Source of the DNA: Streptomyces adelaidensis
GTDB lineage: Bacteria; Actinomycetota; Actinomycetes; Streptomycetales; Streptomycetaceae
NCBI RefSeq assembly: GCF_016598475.1
Contig: NZ_JAEMUX010000007.1
Coordinates: 62,001 to 126,000 of the forward strand
Direction of reading: 5' to 3'
DNA length: 64,000 nucleotides
Within the stretch, counting starts at the first letter, position 1, and every line of letters begins with the position of its first letter. Positions 50,204-59,005 of the stretch are shown here, one piece after another. Below the pieces are notes generated by a model, which saw nothing but the letters and a program-made list of their open reading frames with translations, made no database searches and had not been told where the DNA came from. A program made the position numbers and the translations under genes.

Positions 50204-51709
50204 TCATGACGCCTCCTCAGGCGCATCGGGCTCGGGCTCGGGCTCGTCGGCCAGTGTGAGGTCGAGGTCGGCCGCGGGGGCGGTCAGTGGGAGGAAGACC
50301 TGGAAGCGGGTGTCACCGGGCCGGGAGTGCACCTCGATGTGCCCGTGGTGCTTGTTGACGACGATCCGCCAGGAGATGTCGAGCCCGAGCCCGGTACCCC
50401 GCCCGACCGGCTTGGTCGTGAAGAAGGGATCGAAGATCCGTCCGCGGATGTCCGCCGGAACACCGGGACCGGTGTCGCGGAACTCGACCAGCACCAGGTC
50501 ACGATGGTCCAGCGCCGTCCGCACGGTCAGCGTCCCCGCCCCACCCGCGTCACCGATCGCCGAGACCGCGTTGTCGATCAGATTCGTCCACACCTGGTTC
50601 AGCTCACCCGGATAGGCCGGAATCCTCGGCAGCGTACGGTCGTACTCCTTCACCACCTCGATCCGGTCACCGATCTTCCCGGACAGCATCAGCAGCGTGC
50701 TGTCGAGGAGTTCGTGCACATCGGCGTTCTGATAGGGCGCGCGGTCGAGCTGCGAGTACTGCTTCGCCGCGTCGACGAGCTGCGTGATGCGGCTCGTGGA
50801 GTCCTGGATCTCGTTCATCAACAGCTCGGTCTCGACGGTGTAGTTGAGCCAGCGGACCGCCCCTTCGAGGGTGTGCTCGTCCACGGCGGCGGCGACCTGG
50901 TCCAGCCAGTCGGTGTCGAGCCCGGCCTGGACGAAGTTCGGCGCGAGCTGCCAGCCGCCCGCGATGCCGTGGTCGTCGAGCCAGTCCGCCAGCTCGTCCT
51001 CCCGGTCGGCCGCCTCCAGAGGACTGAGCGGGGTCGCCTTGGAGACCTGCTCGGCCGTCCGCTCCTGGAGCTCGACGAGTGACTCCAGCATGGCGCGCTT
51101 GTACGGCCCGGCGGCGATGGCCCCCAGCTTGTGCCGCATCCCCGCCACCCGCTCCCGCAGCGCGGAGGTGGCCCGTACGGCCGCCGCCGCGGGGTTGTTG
51201 AGCTCATGCGTGAGCCCGGCCGACAGCGAACCGAGCGCCAGCAGACGTTCGCGCTGGCCGATGGTCCGCTGGGTGTTCTGGTTGCCGAAGAACAGGCCTT
51301 CCAGCAGATGGACGGCCATGGGGAACCAGTCGCGCATGATCCGGGCGAAGGAGGCCGCGGGCAGGACGAAGAACCGCGAAAGGGCCGTGACCCGCATGGA
51401 GCCCTTGTAGCGGGCCTGGTCGGCCTGGTCGCCGAGATACGCCTGGAAGGCGCCCGCGTACACCCCGACCTGGGAGCTGCGGCTGACCTCGACGTCGTCG
51501 TCGCCGACCCGGCGGGTCATCACGACCGCGCCCTCCAGGAGCACGAAGAAGCAGGTCGCGGGCTCACCCTCGCGGTAGACGTAACCGGGCTCGAACCGCT
51601 CCACCCGGCCCTCACGGCACAGCCGGTCCAACTGCCCGTCGTCCAGCTTCTCGAAGAGGAACAGCGCGCCGAGTTCGGCCCGGTCGCACGGCGACGGCTG
51701 CCCGCTCAC
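50204..51709 (-). CDS. Histidine kinase with N-terminal cyclic-nucleotide-binding domain
   Basis: A 501-residue cytoplasmic sensor kinase without membrane helices. Residues about 10-125 form a cNMP-binding (CRP-like) beta barrel (FEPGYVYREGEPATCFFVLLEGAVV). A long HisKA region follows with the phospho-acceptor His168 in LSAGLTHELNNPAAA. The HATPase domain is at about 365-480 (QVWTNLIDNAV, DTGPGVP, GTGLGLDISWRIV). The C terminus is acidic (DEPEPEPDAPEE). It is encoded directly downstream of a receiver-thioredoxin reductase fusion, its presumed partner. The ligand of the cNMP domain is unknown. Starts with GTG. Confidence 0.92.
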   Translation of the reverse strand: MSGQPSPCDRAELGALFLFEKLDDGQLDRLCREGRVERFEPGYVYREGEPATCFFVLLEGAVVMTRRVGDDDVEVSRSSQVGVYAGAFQAYLGDQADQARYKGSMRVTALSRFFVLPAASFARIMRDWFPMAVHLLEGLFFGNQNTQRTIGQRERLLALGSLSAGLTHELNNPAAAAVRATSALRERVAGMRHKLGAIAAGPYKRAMLESLVELQERTAEQVSKATPLSPLEAADREDELADWLDDHGIAGGWQLAPNFVQAGLDTDWLDQVAAAVDEHTLEGAVRWLNYTVETELLMNEIQDSTSRITQLVDAAKQYSQLDRAPYQNADVHELLDSTLLMLSGKIGDRIEVVKEYDRTLPRIPAYPGELNQVWTNLIDNAVSAIGDAGGAGTLTVRTALDHRDLVLVEFRDTGPGVPADIRGRIFDPFFTTKPVGRGTGLGLDISWRIVVNKHHGHIEVHSRPGDTRFQVFLPLTAPAADLDLTLADEPEPEPDAPEEAS

Positions 51710-51752
51710 GACGGCCGCCCTGCGGCTCGTACGACTGCCTCCGACACGCGAT

Positions 51753-53429
51753 TCATGACTGCTCCAGGTACCGGTGCACCAGCATCACGGCCATCGCTCC
51801 CTCTCCCACGGCGGACGCGACCCGCTTCGCGGACTCGGACCGCGCGTCCCCGGCGACGAACACGCCGGGCACATTGGTCTCCAGGTGGTACGGCGGCCGG
51901 TCCAGCTCCCAGCCCGGCGGCGGCCCCCCGTCGCTGGTCATGTCGGGCCCGGTCACGATGAACCCGCGCTCGTCGCGGAGTACGGTCCCCGCCAGCCACT
52001 CGGTGCGCGGCTCGGCGCCGATGAACACGAACAGCCACTGCGCGTCGACCAGTTCCTCGCGCCCGCTCGCCACGTCCTTGAGCGTCAGCTGCTCCAGGTG
52101 GTCCGTGCCGTGCGCGGCCTCGACGACCGTGCCGCCGCGGACGAAGATGTTGGGCGCCTCGCCGAGTTGCTGGATCAGATAGTGCGACATGGACGCGGTC
52201 AGCGAGTCGCCGCGGACGAGGAGGGTGACCGACTTGGCGCCGCGGGCCAGGTACATCGCGGCCTGCCCCGCCGAGTTCGCGCCGCCCACGATGTACACGT
52301 CGTGCCCCTGGCAGCCGGCTGCCTCGGTGAGCGCCGAGCCGTAGAAGACGCCGCAGCCGGTGAGGTCCGCGCAGCCCGGCGCGGCGAGCTGCCGGTAGGC
52401 CACACCCGTCGCGAGGATCACGCTGTGCGCGGCGACCGCCGAACCGTCGGAGAACCGGACGGTCCGCGCGGCCCCGTTCAGCTCCAGCCCGCTGACCTCG
52501 CGGGCGGTGAGGATCTCCGCGCCGAACCTGGTGGCCTGCCGCCGGGCCCGGCCGGTGAGCTGGGCGCCCGACACCCCGTCGGGGAAGCCGAGGTAGTTCT
52601 CGATCCGCGAGCTCTGCCCGGCCTGACCACCGGTGGCGGACCGCTCGACGAGCAGGGTCCGCAGCCCCTCCGAGGCCCCGTACACGGCCGCGCCGAGCCC
52701 GGCCGGTCCGCCGCCGATGACGACCAGGTCGTAGAAGTCCTGGTCCGGCGTGGTCGCCAGCCCCACCCGGCGTGCCAGCTCCGGATCCTCCGGCTCGACC
52801 AGCGGCGTACCGTCCGGGGTGACGACGAGCGGCAGCCGCTGCCCGTCCGCACCGGCCGCGGCGAGCAGCCGCCGCCCCTCCGGCTCGTCGGACGAGTACC
52901 AGCGGTACGGCACCTGGTTACGCGCCAGGAACTCCCGGACGCCCGACGACCGCGCCGACCACCGGTGCCCGACGACCTTCGTGGTGTCCACGCGGGTGCG
53001 GTCGGCGGCCCGCCAGGCCTGGAGCAGGTCGTCGAGGACGGGGTACAGCTTCTCCTCGGGCGGGTCCCACGGCTTCAGCAGATAGTGGTCGAGGTCGATG
53101 ACGTTGATCGCGTCGATCGCCGCGTTCGTGTCCGCGTACGCGGTGAGCAGCACCCGCCGGGCGCCCGGATACACGTCCAGTGCCTGTTCCAGGAACTCGA
53201 TGCCGTTCATCTGAGGCATCCGGTAGTCGGCCAGGATCACCGCCACCTGGTCCCCGCGCAGCTTCAGCTCCCGCAGCGCCTCCAGCGCCGCCTGCCCCGA
53301 TTCCGCCCGCACGATCCGGTAGGTCTCGCCGTACCTGCGCCGCAGATCCCGGGCCACCGCACGGGAGACCCCCGGATCGTCATCCACCGTGAGGATCACG
53401 TTCCGCGCCGGACCGACAGCCTGAGTCAT
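51753..53429 (-). CDS. Response-regulator receiver fused to a thioredoxin-reductase-like flavoprotein
   Basis: A 558-residue fusion. Residues 10-125 are a receiver domain with Asp16-18, phospho-acceptor Asp68 (LADYRMP), Thr96 and Lys119. Residues about 150-225 resemble a glutaredoxin-like fold without its CPxC. Residues 233-555 are a thioredoxin-reductase fold: GGGPAGLGA (FAD), GGANSAGQAA (NADPH) and a VFVAGDARS second FAD motif. The CxxC redox pair of thioredoxin reductases (CATC) is replaced around GVFYGSALTE, leaving only scattered Cys353, Cys359 and Cys373. It is probably a redox output device switched by phosphorylation, partnered with the cNMP-domain kinase encoded 43 bases downstream. 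Confidence 0.92.
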   Translation of the reverse strand: MTQAVGPARNVILTVDDDPGVSRAVARDLRRRYGETYRIVRAESGQAALEALRELKLRGDQVAVILADYRMPQMNGIEFLEQALDVYPGARRVLLTAYADTNAAIDAINVIDLDHYLLKPWDPPEEKLYPVLDDLLQAWRAADRTRVDTTKVVGHRWSARSSGVREFLARNQVPYRWYSSDEPEGRRLLAAAGADGQRLPLVVTPDGTPLVEPEDPELARRVGLATTPDQDFYDLVVIGGGPAGLGAAVYGASEGLRTLLVERSATGGQAGQSSRIENYLGFPDGVSGAQLTGRARRQATRFGAEILTAREVSGLELNGAARTVRFSDGSAVAAHSVILATGVAYRQLAAPGCADLTGCGVFYGSALTEAAGCQGHDVYIVGGANSAGQAAMYLARGAKSVTLLVRGDSLTASMSHYLIQQLGEAPNIFVRGGTVVEAAHGTDHLEQLTLKDVASGREELVDAQWLFVFIGAEPRTEWLAGTVLRDERGFIVTGPDMTSDGGPPPGWELDRPPYHLETNVPGVFVAGDARSESAKRVASAVGEGAMAVMLVHRYLEQS

Positions 53430-53584
53430 ACGCCTCCACCCCGAGCCAATGGGCCCATCGTATGTTCGACCCTCCTGGTTCGCCCGGTTTCCGTAGATCC
53501 GCAGGCCCGGGGCCTCATCGCCGGAAGGCGAGGGTGGTGAAGACTGTGTCCTGTCAGCCGTGACACGACACAGAGAGGTGGCCG

Positions 53585-54457
53585 ATGACGACGGGCCCGA
53601 TCACCGCCGCAGTGGACGGTACGTCCGAGAGTCTCGCCGCGCTGGCCTGGGCCGGCCGGGAGGCCGTACGCCGGGGACTGGCGCTGCGGGTGGTGCACGC
53701 GTGGCAGTGGCAGCCGCACGAGGCGATCACCGTGGACCGGGACGGACAGACGCGGTGGGCCCGGGAGGCGCTCGCCGAGGCGGCCCGGACCGTGACGGAG
53801 CGGCACCCTGACCTGGCGGTGACGACGGAGCTGCTGGAGGGCCCGCCGGTCGGCTCGCTGGTCGCCGCCGCGGAGCACGCCGAGACGCTGGTGCTCGGCT
53901 CGCGCGGGCACGGCGCGGTGGTCGGCTTTCTGCTCGGCTCCGTCGGGCAGCAGGTGATCGTCGAGTCGCCGCGCCCCGTCGTGCTGGTCCGCGCCGAGGA
54001 CGGCCCCAGCGGCGAGGCCGCCGGGCGCGAGGTCGTCGTCGGCCAGCAGGGCACGCCGCAGGACAGCGCGGACGCCCTGCGGTTCGCGTTCGAGACCGCC
54101 GCGGCCCGGGGCGCCGCCCTGCGCGCGGTCCGGGCCTGGACCCTGCCGCCGCTGTACGCGTACAGCCCGGGCTCGCTGAAGCTCCTCGACGAGGCCGGCG
54201 GCCTGGAACCGTACGAGAAGAACGCCCTGGCCGCCGCGCTGGAGCCGTGGCGGGAGCGGTTCCCGGACGTGCGGGTCACCCAGCATGTCGAGATGGGCAG
54301 CGCCGGGCAGGTGCTGCTGTCCGTGGCGCGGCGCGCCCAGCTGATGGTGGTCGGGCGCCGCGCCCACCGTACGGCCGTCGGCGCCCGTATCGGCTCGGTG
54401 GCCCACGGAGTCCTGCACCACGCGCACTGCCCGGTGGCCGTGGTCCCGCACGAGTGA
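53585..54457 (+). CDS. Universal stress protein with two Usp domains
   Basis: A 290-residue tandem Usp protein. Domain 1 (about 6-142) ends in LVLGSRGHGAVVGFLLGSVGQQV, which fits the ATP-binding G-x2-G-x9-G(S/T) pattern. Domain 2 (about 148-288) has MVVGRRAHRTAVGARIGSVAHGV, where the first motif glycine is altered, so ATP binding there may be weak. Such proteins promote survival under hypoxia and other stress. It lies beside the redox two-component pair, transcribed divergently from it. GAGAGG precedes the ATG. Confidence 0.92.
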   Translation: MTTGPITAAVDGTSESLAALAWAGREAVRRGLALRVVHAWQWQPHEAITVDRDGQTRWAREALAEAARTVTERHPDLAVTTELLEGPPVGSLVAAAEHAETLVLGSRGHGAVVGFLLGSVGQQVIVESPRPVVLVRAEDGPSGEAAGREVVVGQQGTPQDSADALRFAFETAAARGAALRAVRAWTLPPLYAYSPGSLKLLDEAGGLEPYEKNALAAALEPWRERFPDVRVTQHVEMGSAGQVLLSVARRAQLMVVGRRAHRTAVGARIGSVAHGVLHHAHCPVAVVPHE

Positions 54458-54474
54458 CCCGGCGCCGGAGGCGC

Positions 54475-55722
54475 TCACATGGCGGTGACGTCGTCCGCCG
54501 GCGGCGGCAGCAGGGCCAGTGTCCTCGGCAGGACGTTGTCGATGTAGTCCTTCACCGCCGTGTCCAGGCCGATGTCGTGCTGCGCCCGCTCGGACAGGTA
54601 CCAGCGGTGTTCGAGGAGCTGGTGGTAGATCTCCGCCGCGTCCACCGAGCCGCGCAGCTCCAGGGGCACGGCCCGCACGGTCGGGCGGAACACCTCCCGC
54701 ACCCAGCGGTGCGCGAGCACCTCCGGGCGGGCGCCGAGGGGGTCGCCCGGGGCGTAGTCGTCCTGGGTGGCCATCCAGCTCTCCAGGTCGTTCAGGAGCC
54801 GCCGGGCCTGGTTCTCCTCGGTGTCGAGGCCGGTCAGCCGCAGCAGCTGCCGCTGGTGGTGACCCGCGTCCACGACCTTGGGCACGAAGGTGACCGTGTC
54901 ACCGTTGCCGGAGTGCTCGATCTGCATCTCGGCGACGTCGAAGCCCAGTTCGTTGAGACGGCGGATCCGGCGCTCGATGTAGTGGTACTTGCCGGCCGGG
55001 TACACCGACGTACGCGTCAGCTCCTGCCACAGGTTCCGGTAGCGCGCGCAGATCTCGTTGCCGAAGTCGATCGGGTCCACCGAGGGGTGCAGCGCCCCGG
55101 ACGCCTCCAGGTCCAGCAGTTCGCCACTGATGTTGACCCGGGCGAGATCGAGGTCGTACTCGCGCTGCCCGCCGCTCAGCCGAGGGTGCAGATCCCCGGT
55201 CTCGGCGTCCACGAGATACGCGGCGTACGCCCCCGCGTCCCGCCGGAACAGCGTGTTGGACAGCGAGCAGTCGCCCCACGCGAACCCCGCGAGGTGCAGC
55301 CGCACCAGCAGGACCGCCAGGGCGTCCATCAGGCGGTGCATGGTGGCCGGGCGCATGGTCGTCTCGAACATCGAGCGGTACGGCATCGAGCCGCCCAGGT
55401 GCCGGGTGATCAGTACGGACTCCAGCGGATCGCCGGCGTCGTCGGTGCGGCCGGTGACCACGCCGAGGGCGTCCACGGCGGGGATGTCGAGCCGGTCCAG
55501 GTCGCGCAGGAGCTCGTACTCGCGCAGGGCGGGCCGCTCGGCGAGTTCCTTGACGGCCACGACCTCGTCGCCCGCGCGGGCGTAGCGCACCACGTGGCGG
55601 GAGATACCGCGGGGGAGCGGCACGAGATGGTGCTCGGGCCACTCCTCCAGCGGCAGGTGCCACGGCAGTTCGAGCAGCAGCGCGGGGTGTTCCGGGTTGG
55701 TGGCGCTGATCTGCAGTGCCAT
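54475..55722 (-). CDS. DUF4032 protein with kinase-like fold
   Basis: A 415-residue cytoplasmic protein. The N-terminal half carries protein-kinase-like features: VAVKELAER (near 55-63) with the ATP-lysine, GDCSLSNTLFRRD (near 147) as a catalytic-loop variant with D and N, and LVDAETGDLHP as a DFG-like metal-binding segment (D-A-E instead of D-F-G). The C-terminal part (about 230-400) is the DUF4032 domain (YHYIERRIRRLNELGFDVAEM). The phosphate acceptor is unknown. It converges on the universal stress protein gene with 17 bases between. Confidence 0.85.
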   Translation of the reverse strand: MALQISATNPEHPALLLELPWHLPLEEWPEHHLVPLPRGISRHVVRYARAGDEVVAVKELAERPALREYELLRDLDRLDIPAVDALGVVTGRTDDAGDPLESVLITRHLGGSMPYRSMFETTMRPATMHRLMDALAVLLVRLHLAGFAWGDCSLSNTLFRRDAGAYAAYLVDAETGDLHPRLSGGQREYDLDLARVNISGELLDLEASGALHPSVDPIDFGNEICARYRNLWQELTRTSVYPAGKYHYIERRIRRLNELGFDVAEMQIEHSGNGDTVTFVPKVVDAGHHQRQLLRLTGLDTEENQARRLLNDLESWMATQDDYAPGDPLGARPEVLAHRWVREVFRPTVRAVPLELRGSVDAAEIYHQLLEHRWYLSERAQHDIGLDTAVKDYIDNVLPRTLALLPPPADDVTAM

Positions 55723-55841
55723 GGGTCCTCTGCCTTCGTCTCACGGTCGTGCGGTGTGCTCGCGGGCGGGCGGTCTCCGCTTTCGCCTGGAGCATCTCCG
55801 CATTCGGAGGACCGTTTCGTCAACAGCGGCCCGACCCGTGG

Positions 55842-56165
55842 TCAGACGGGCGCCGCCGCCGGTTCCTCCTTCGGCCGGCTGAGGGCGGACCGGACGTTCC
55901 ACGCGCCCACGCCGAGGCACAGCAGACCGGTCGCGCCCGGGTACAGCCACACGCTCTTGTCCCGCTCGACGGCCGTGGTCGACGACTCGTCGTCCACATA
56001 GACGGCCACCGGCCCGGTGGGCTTCGTCGCGAACGTGGTGTCCACCTCCACCTCGGGGAGGTCGAACGAGCGGTCGTCGGCCGTGAAGGAGCCGTCGCAC
56101 TGCCACTCGTCGTCGCCGCGCGACTCGGACACCTCGCACCGCGTGGCGGTGAACTGCCGTGACAC
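55842..56165 (-). CDS. Small membrane protein with extracellular cysteine-rich part (N terminus uncertain)
   Basis: A 107-residue frame with one C-terminal transmembrane helix (about 72-92, LYPGATGLLCLGVGAW). Two cysteines (RCEVSES and WQCDG) lie in a predicted extracellular segment and could pair. The GTG at 56165 is the only conventional start in this frame, and no signal anchor precedes it. About 35 bases upstream, an ATG with a good AGGGGG site opens a different frame, and the annotated frame stays open upstream (about 25 codons) to a stop. A frameshift or a start at a rarer codon is possible. Function unknown. Confidence 0.6.
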   Translation of the reverse strand: MSRQFTATRCEVSESRGDDEWQCDGSFTADDRSFDLPEVEVDTTFATKPTGPVAVYVDDESSTTAVERDKSVWLYPGATGLLCLGVGAWNVRSALSRPKEEPAAAPV

Positions 56166-56234
56166 GCCGGTCAGCCGGGTCTCCAGACGGCCCCATACGC
56201 GCCATTGACGGTCCCCCTGTTCTTCGGATCTCCG

Positions 56235-58151
56235 TCAGGGACGGGCCCGGCGGAACACGTCGTCGGCGTCGTCCCAGCCGGAGGTGTCTTCCGGCGCGGA
56301 CCTGCGGACCGCCCGTGCCGAGGTCGCGTACATGGCCTCGATCTCCGCCTCGTACCGCCGCACGATGGTGTCCCGGCGCAGCTTCATCGACGGTGTCAGC
56401 ATGCCGTTGGCGAGGTCGAAGGGCTCGGACAGGATGCGGAAGACACGGATCGACTCCGAGCGCGACACCGTGCTGTTGGCCCCGGCGATCGCCCGCAGCA
56501 CCTCCTGCCGCAGCGCGTTCTCCTCCCGCGCCTCCCGGCCCAGCAACTCACCCGGGGCGGACAACGAACCCCGCCAGTGCGCGAGGAACTCCGGATCCAG
56601 AGTGATCAGGGCGCCCACACAGGGCCGGTTGTCGCCCACGACCACCGCCTGGTGGATCAGCGGATGCATCCGCAACTGCTCCTCCAGCGGCGCGGGCGCA
56701 ACGCCCTTGCCGCCGCTGGTGATGATGATCTCCTTCTTGCGACCGGTGATCGACAGATACCCCTCCGAGTCCAGCCGCCCGAGGTCCCCCGTGGCCAGCC
56801 AGCCGTCCTGGAGCGTGGCCCGGGTGCCCGACTCGTCGTTGACGTACCCCTGGAACACCGACGGCCCGCTCACCAGGATCTCCCCGTCCCGCGCCACCCG
56901 GATCTCCGTGCCCGGCAGCGGACGGCCCACGGTGCCGAACTTCTCCCGGCCCACCGGCTGGGCGGTGATGCCGCCGGCGGTCTCGGTGAGGCCGTACCCG
57001 TCGTGGATGAGGATGCCGATGCCGGCGTAGAAGAGCGTGAGGTCGCGGTTGAGGGGCGAGCCGCCGGAACAGCCGCCGCGCACCCGGCCGCCGAGGGCCG
57101 CGCGCAGCTTGCGGTACACCGTCTTCTCGTAGAAGGCGTGTTGGAGCCGCAGGTCCATGGCGGGGCCGGGCCCGGTGTCCAGCCGGTGCCGCTCGACGGC
57201 GAGGGCGTAGTCCTGCGCGGTGCGCACCGCCCGCTCGAACAGCGGGCCCCGGCCCGACTGCTGGGCCTTGCGCAGGAAGTTCTTGTAGATCTTCTCGAAG
57301 ACGTACGGGACGCCGAAGAGGAATGTGGGCCGGAAGGACCGCAGCGCGGCGGAGAGCGCCTTCTCGGTCAGCTCCGGCTCGTGCGCGAGGAGCAGCCCGC
57401 CGCGCAGGCACATCCCCTGGATCATGAGGCCGTAGACATGCGAGAACGGCAGGAAGGCGAGGATCGCGGGCTGTTCACCGGGCGCCGCCGCGGTGTGCCG
57501 CCACCCGGCGAGCAGGACGTCGCAGGGGCTGGCGAGGCTGCGATGGGAGAGCGCGCAGCCCCTGGGGCGGCCGGTGGTGCCCGATGTGTACGCGATCACC
57601 GCGGTGGAGTCCGGCATGACGATGCGGCGCAGCGAGTCCACCGTCGCGTCGGGCACGTCCCGGCCCGCCTCCACGAGCTGCGGCAGGGAGTCCGTGTCCA
57701 ACTGCCAGACGTGCTGGAGCAACGGCAGCTTGGCGCACACCGAGCCGACCGTCATCACGCCCTGCTCGTCCTCCACCACCACGCCCACACAGGCCGCGTC
57801 CCGCAGGATCCACTCGACCTGGTCGCGCGACGACGTCGGATAGATCGGCACGATCTCGGCGCCCACCGACCACAGCGCGACACCGAGCACCGTCCACTCG
57901 ACACGGGTCCGCGCCATCACCGCCACCCGGTTGCCCGGCCGGATCCCGGACGCGATCAACCCCTTGGCCAGGTCGGCCACTTCGTCGCGCACCTCGGCCG
58001 CGCTCACCCGTGTCCAGGTGCCCGGGGCGGCGGGGTCGCGGCGCGCGATCTGCGGCAGCGCGGGATCCCGGAGCGCCGTCTCGAACAGCGCGTCGGCCAG
58101 CCCGCCGGTCATGACCGGATCCGTCGGTGGAGCGATGCCGAAGTTGCCCAT
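56235..58151 (-). CDS. Long-chain fatty acid-CoA ligase (FadD15-type)
   Basis: A 638-residue adenylate-forming acyl-CoA synthetase. It has YTSGTTGRPRGC (A3, about 188), the DGYGLTETAGGI A5 motif near 395, the TGDLGRLDSEG A7 motif near 450, and GRKKEIIITSGGKGVAP at A8. The family of long-chain FadD15-like ligases has this length. It activates fatty acids for lipid metabolism or signalling. The ATG at 58151 gives the typical N terminus. It is a single gene with a 300-base promoter gap upstream that it shares with a divergent hypothetical gene. Confidence 0.92.
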   Translation of the reverse strand: MGNFGIAPPTDPVMTGGLADALFETALRDPALPQIARRDPAAPGTWTRVSAAEVRDEVADLAKGLIASGIRPGNRVAVMARTRVEWTVLGVALWSVGAEIVPIYPTSSRDQVEWILRDAACVGVVVEDEQGVMTVGSVCAKLPLLQHVWQLDTDSLPQLVEAGRDVPDATVDSLRRIVMPDSTAVIAYTSGTTGRPRGCALSHRSLASPCDVLLAGWRHTAAAPGEQPAILAFLPFSHVYGLMIQGMCLRGGLLLAHEPELTEKALSAALRSFRPTFLFGVPYVFEKIYKNFLRKAQQSGRGPLFERAVRTAQDYALAVERHRLDTGPGPAMDLRLQHAFYEKTVYRKLRAALGGRVRGGCSGGSPLNRDLTLFYAGIGILIHDGYGLTETAGGITAQPVGREKFGTVGRPLPGTEIRVARDGEILVSGPSVFQGYVNDESGTRATLQDGWLATGDLGRLDSEGYLSITGRKKEIIITSGGKGVAPAPLEEQLRMHPLIHQAVVVGDNRPCVGALITLDPEFLAHWRGSLSAPGELLGREAREENALRQEVLRAIAGANSTVSRSESIRVFRILSEPFDLANGMLTPSMKLRRDTIVRRYEAEIEAMYATSARAVRRSAPEDTSGWDDADDVFRRARP

Positions 58152-58465
58152 GCGACGCTCCAGAACCTTCCCTGCACGTGACCTCGCCGATGGTGCGGTA
58201 ACCGGCGGTGATCGAACGTAGCGCACCGAGCCGGGGCCCGCGCGGGGATTCGGACAAGTCGCCGCCGCACATCCGCCCAGTGGGCGGTGAACGTGATGTG
58301 CGGCACGTGGCGGACCCCCTTCGCGGGCCCCTTCCGGGAATCGTCGCTGCACACGGCTTGATCACGTCTGACCGGCGGTAATACCCCGAATCGGGGGGTA
58401 CGACGGGTGTGGCACTGTGGTCGCGCGAACGCGGGAGGTGTCCCGCCGATGTGGAGAGGTGGACG
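58152..58465. promoter_or_regulatory. Divergent intergenic region with CCCCGA palindrome
   Basis: This gap separates the acyl-CoA ligase start from the hypothetical gene start at GTG 58466. It holds a perfect inverted repeat CCCCGA (58384-58389), one A, TCGGGG (58391-58396), followed closely by another G pair. It also contains AT-richer stretches such as TTGATCACG near 58360. Part of 58409-58465 is an open in-frame extension of the hypothetical gene. No other structure is seen. Confidence 0.45.
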
Positions 58466-58990
58466 GTGCGCGAGCCCAACGTGATCGGGGACTGGCAGGA
58501 GTACGACGGCGACCTGGCCGGCCTGCGCGTGCGTGTCCACGGCGTGGAGTGCGCGGAGCCCCCACGGGGACGCGACGACGCCGCCGAGGGCCTGACGTAC
58601 TTCCGCTTCCATGTGACGGTGGAGAACCGCGGCGCCGACCGCGTCGGCCTCCACCTGGAGGACGGCCAGCTCGACATCCGCACCGGCCCCGACGGCGAGA
58701 GCGCCTTCCTCGACTGGCGCAACTCCCGGTTCATCGAGGGCTTCGACCTCTACCCCCTGCGCCGCGCCACCGCCGTCCTGTACGCCGCGGCCACCGAGGC
58801 CCACCTCGCCCAGTTCGACATCCAGGTCCAACTGCGCGCCGACGAGGAGTGGGCCGAACGGTATCTGTGGTCCGGCGGCATCGGCGTGGACGAGGACCTC
58901 CTCGACCCGGCGGGCGGACCCGGCCGCGAGGACATCGCCGGCCAGATCAGCGCGTTCCTGCACGAGGAGGCGGAGCGCGGCACGAGCTGA
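58466..58990 (+). CDS. Hypothetical cytoplasmic protein (174 aa)
   Basis: A soluble beta-rich protein without signal peptide. It contains LRVRVHGVECAEPP, FRFHVTVENRGADRVGLHLEDGQL and QLDIRTGPDGESAFLDWRNS, the pattern of a small beta-sandwich domain. It ends in a helical tail. No family is recognised. The GTG at 58466 is chosen because GGAGAGG lies six bases upstream; an in-frame GTG at 58409 would add 19 residues. It converges on the tctA gene with 15 bases between. Confidence 0.7.
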   Translation: MREPNVIGDWQEYDGDLAGLRVRVHGVECAEPPRGRDDAAEGLTYFRFHVTVENRGADRVGLHLEDGQLDIRTGPDGESAFLDWRNSRFIEGFDLYPLRRATAVLYAAATEAHLAQFDIQVQLRADEEWAERYLWSGGIGVDEDLLDPAGGPGREDIAGQISAFLHEEAERGTS

Positions 58991-59005
58991 GCGGCGTGTC
59001 ACGAC

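Noticed and set aside
58409..58465. An upstream GTG start for the 58.5-kb hypothetical protein
   Set aside because: It lacks a ribosome-binding site, whereas GTG 58466 has GGAGAGG at proper spacing; kept only as an alternative.
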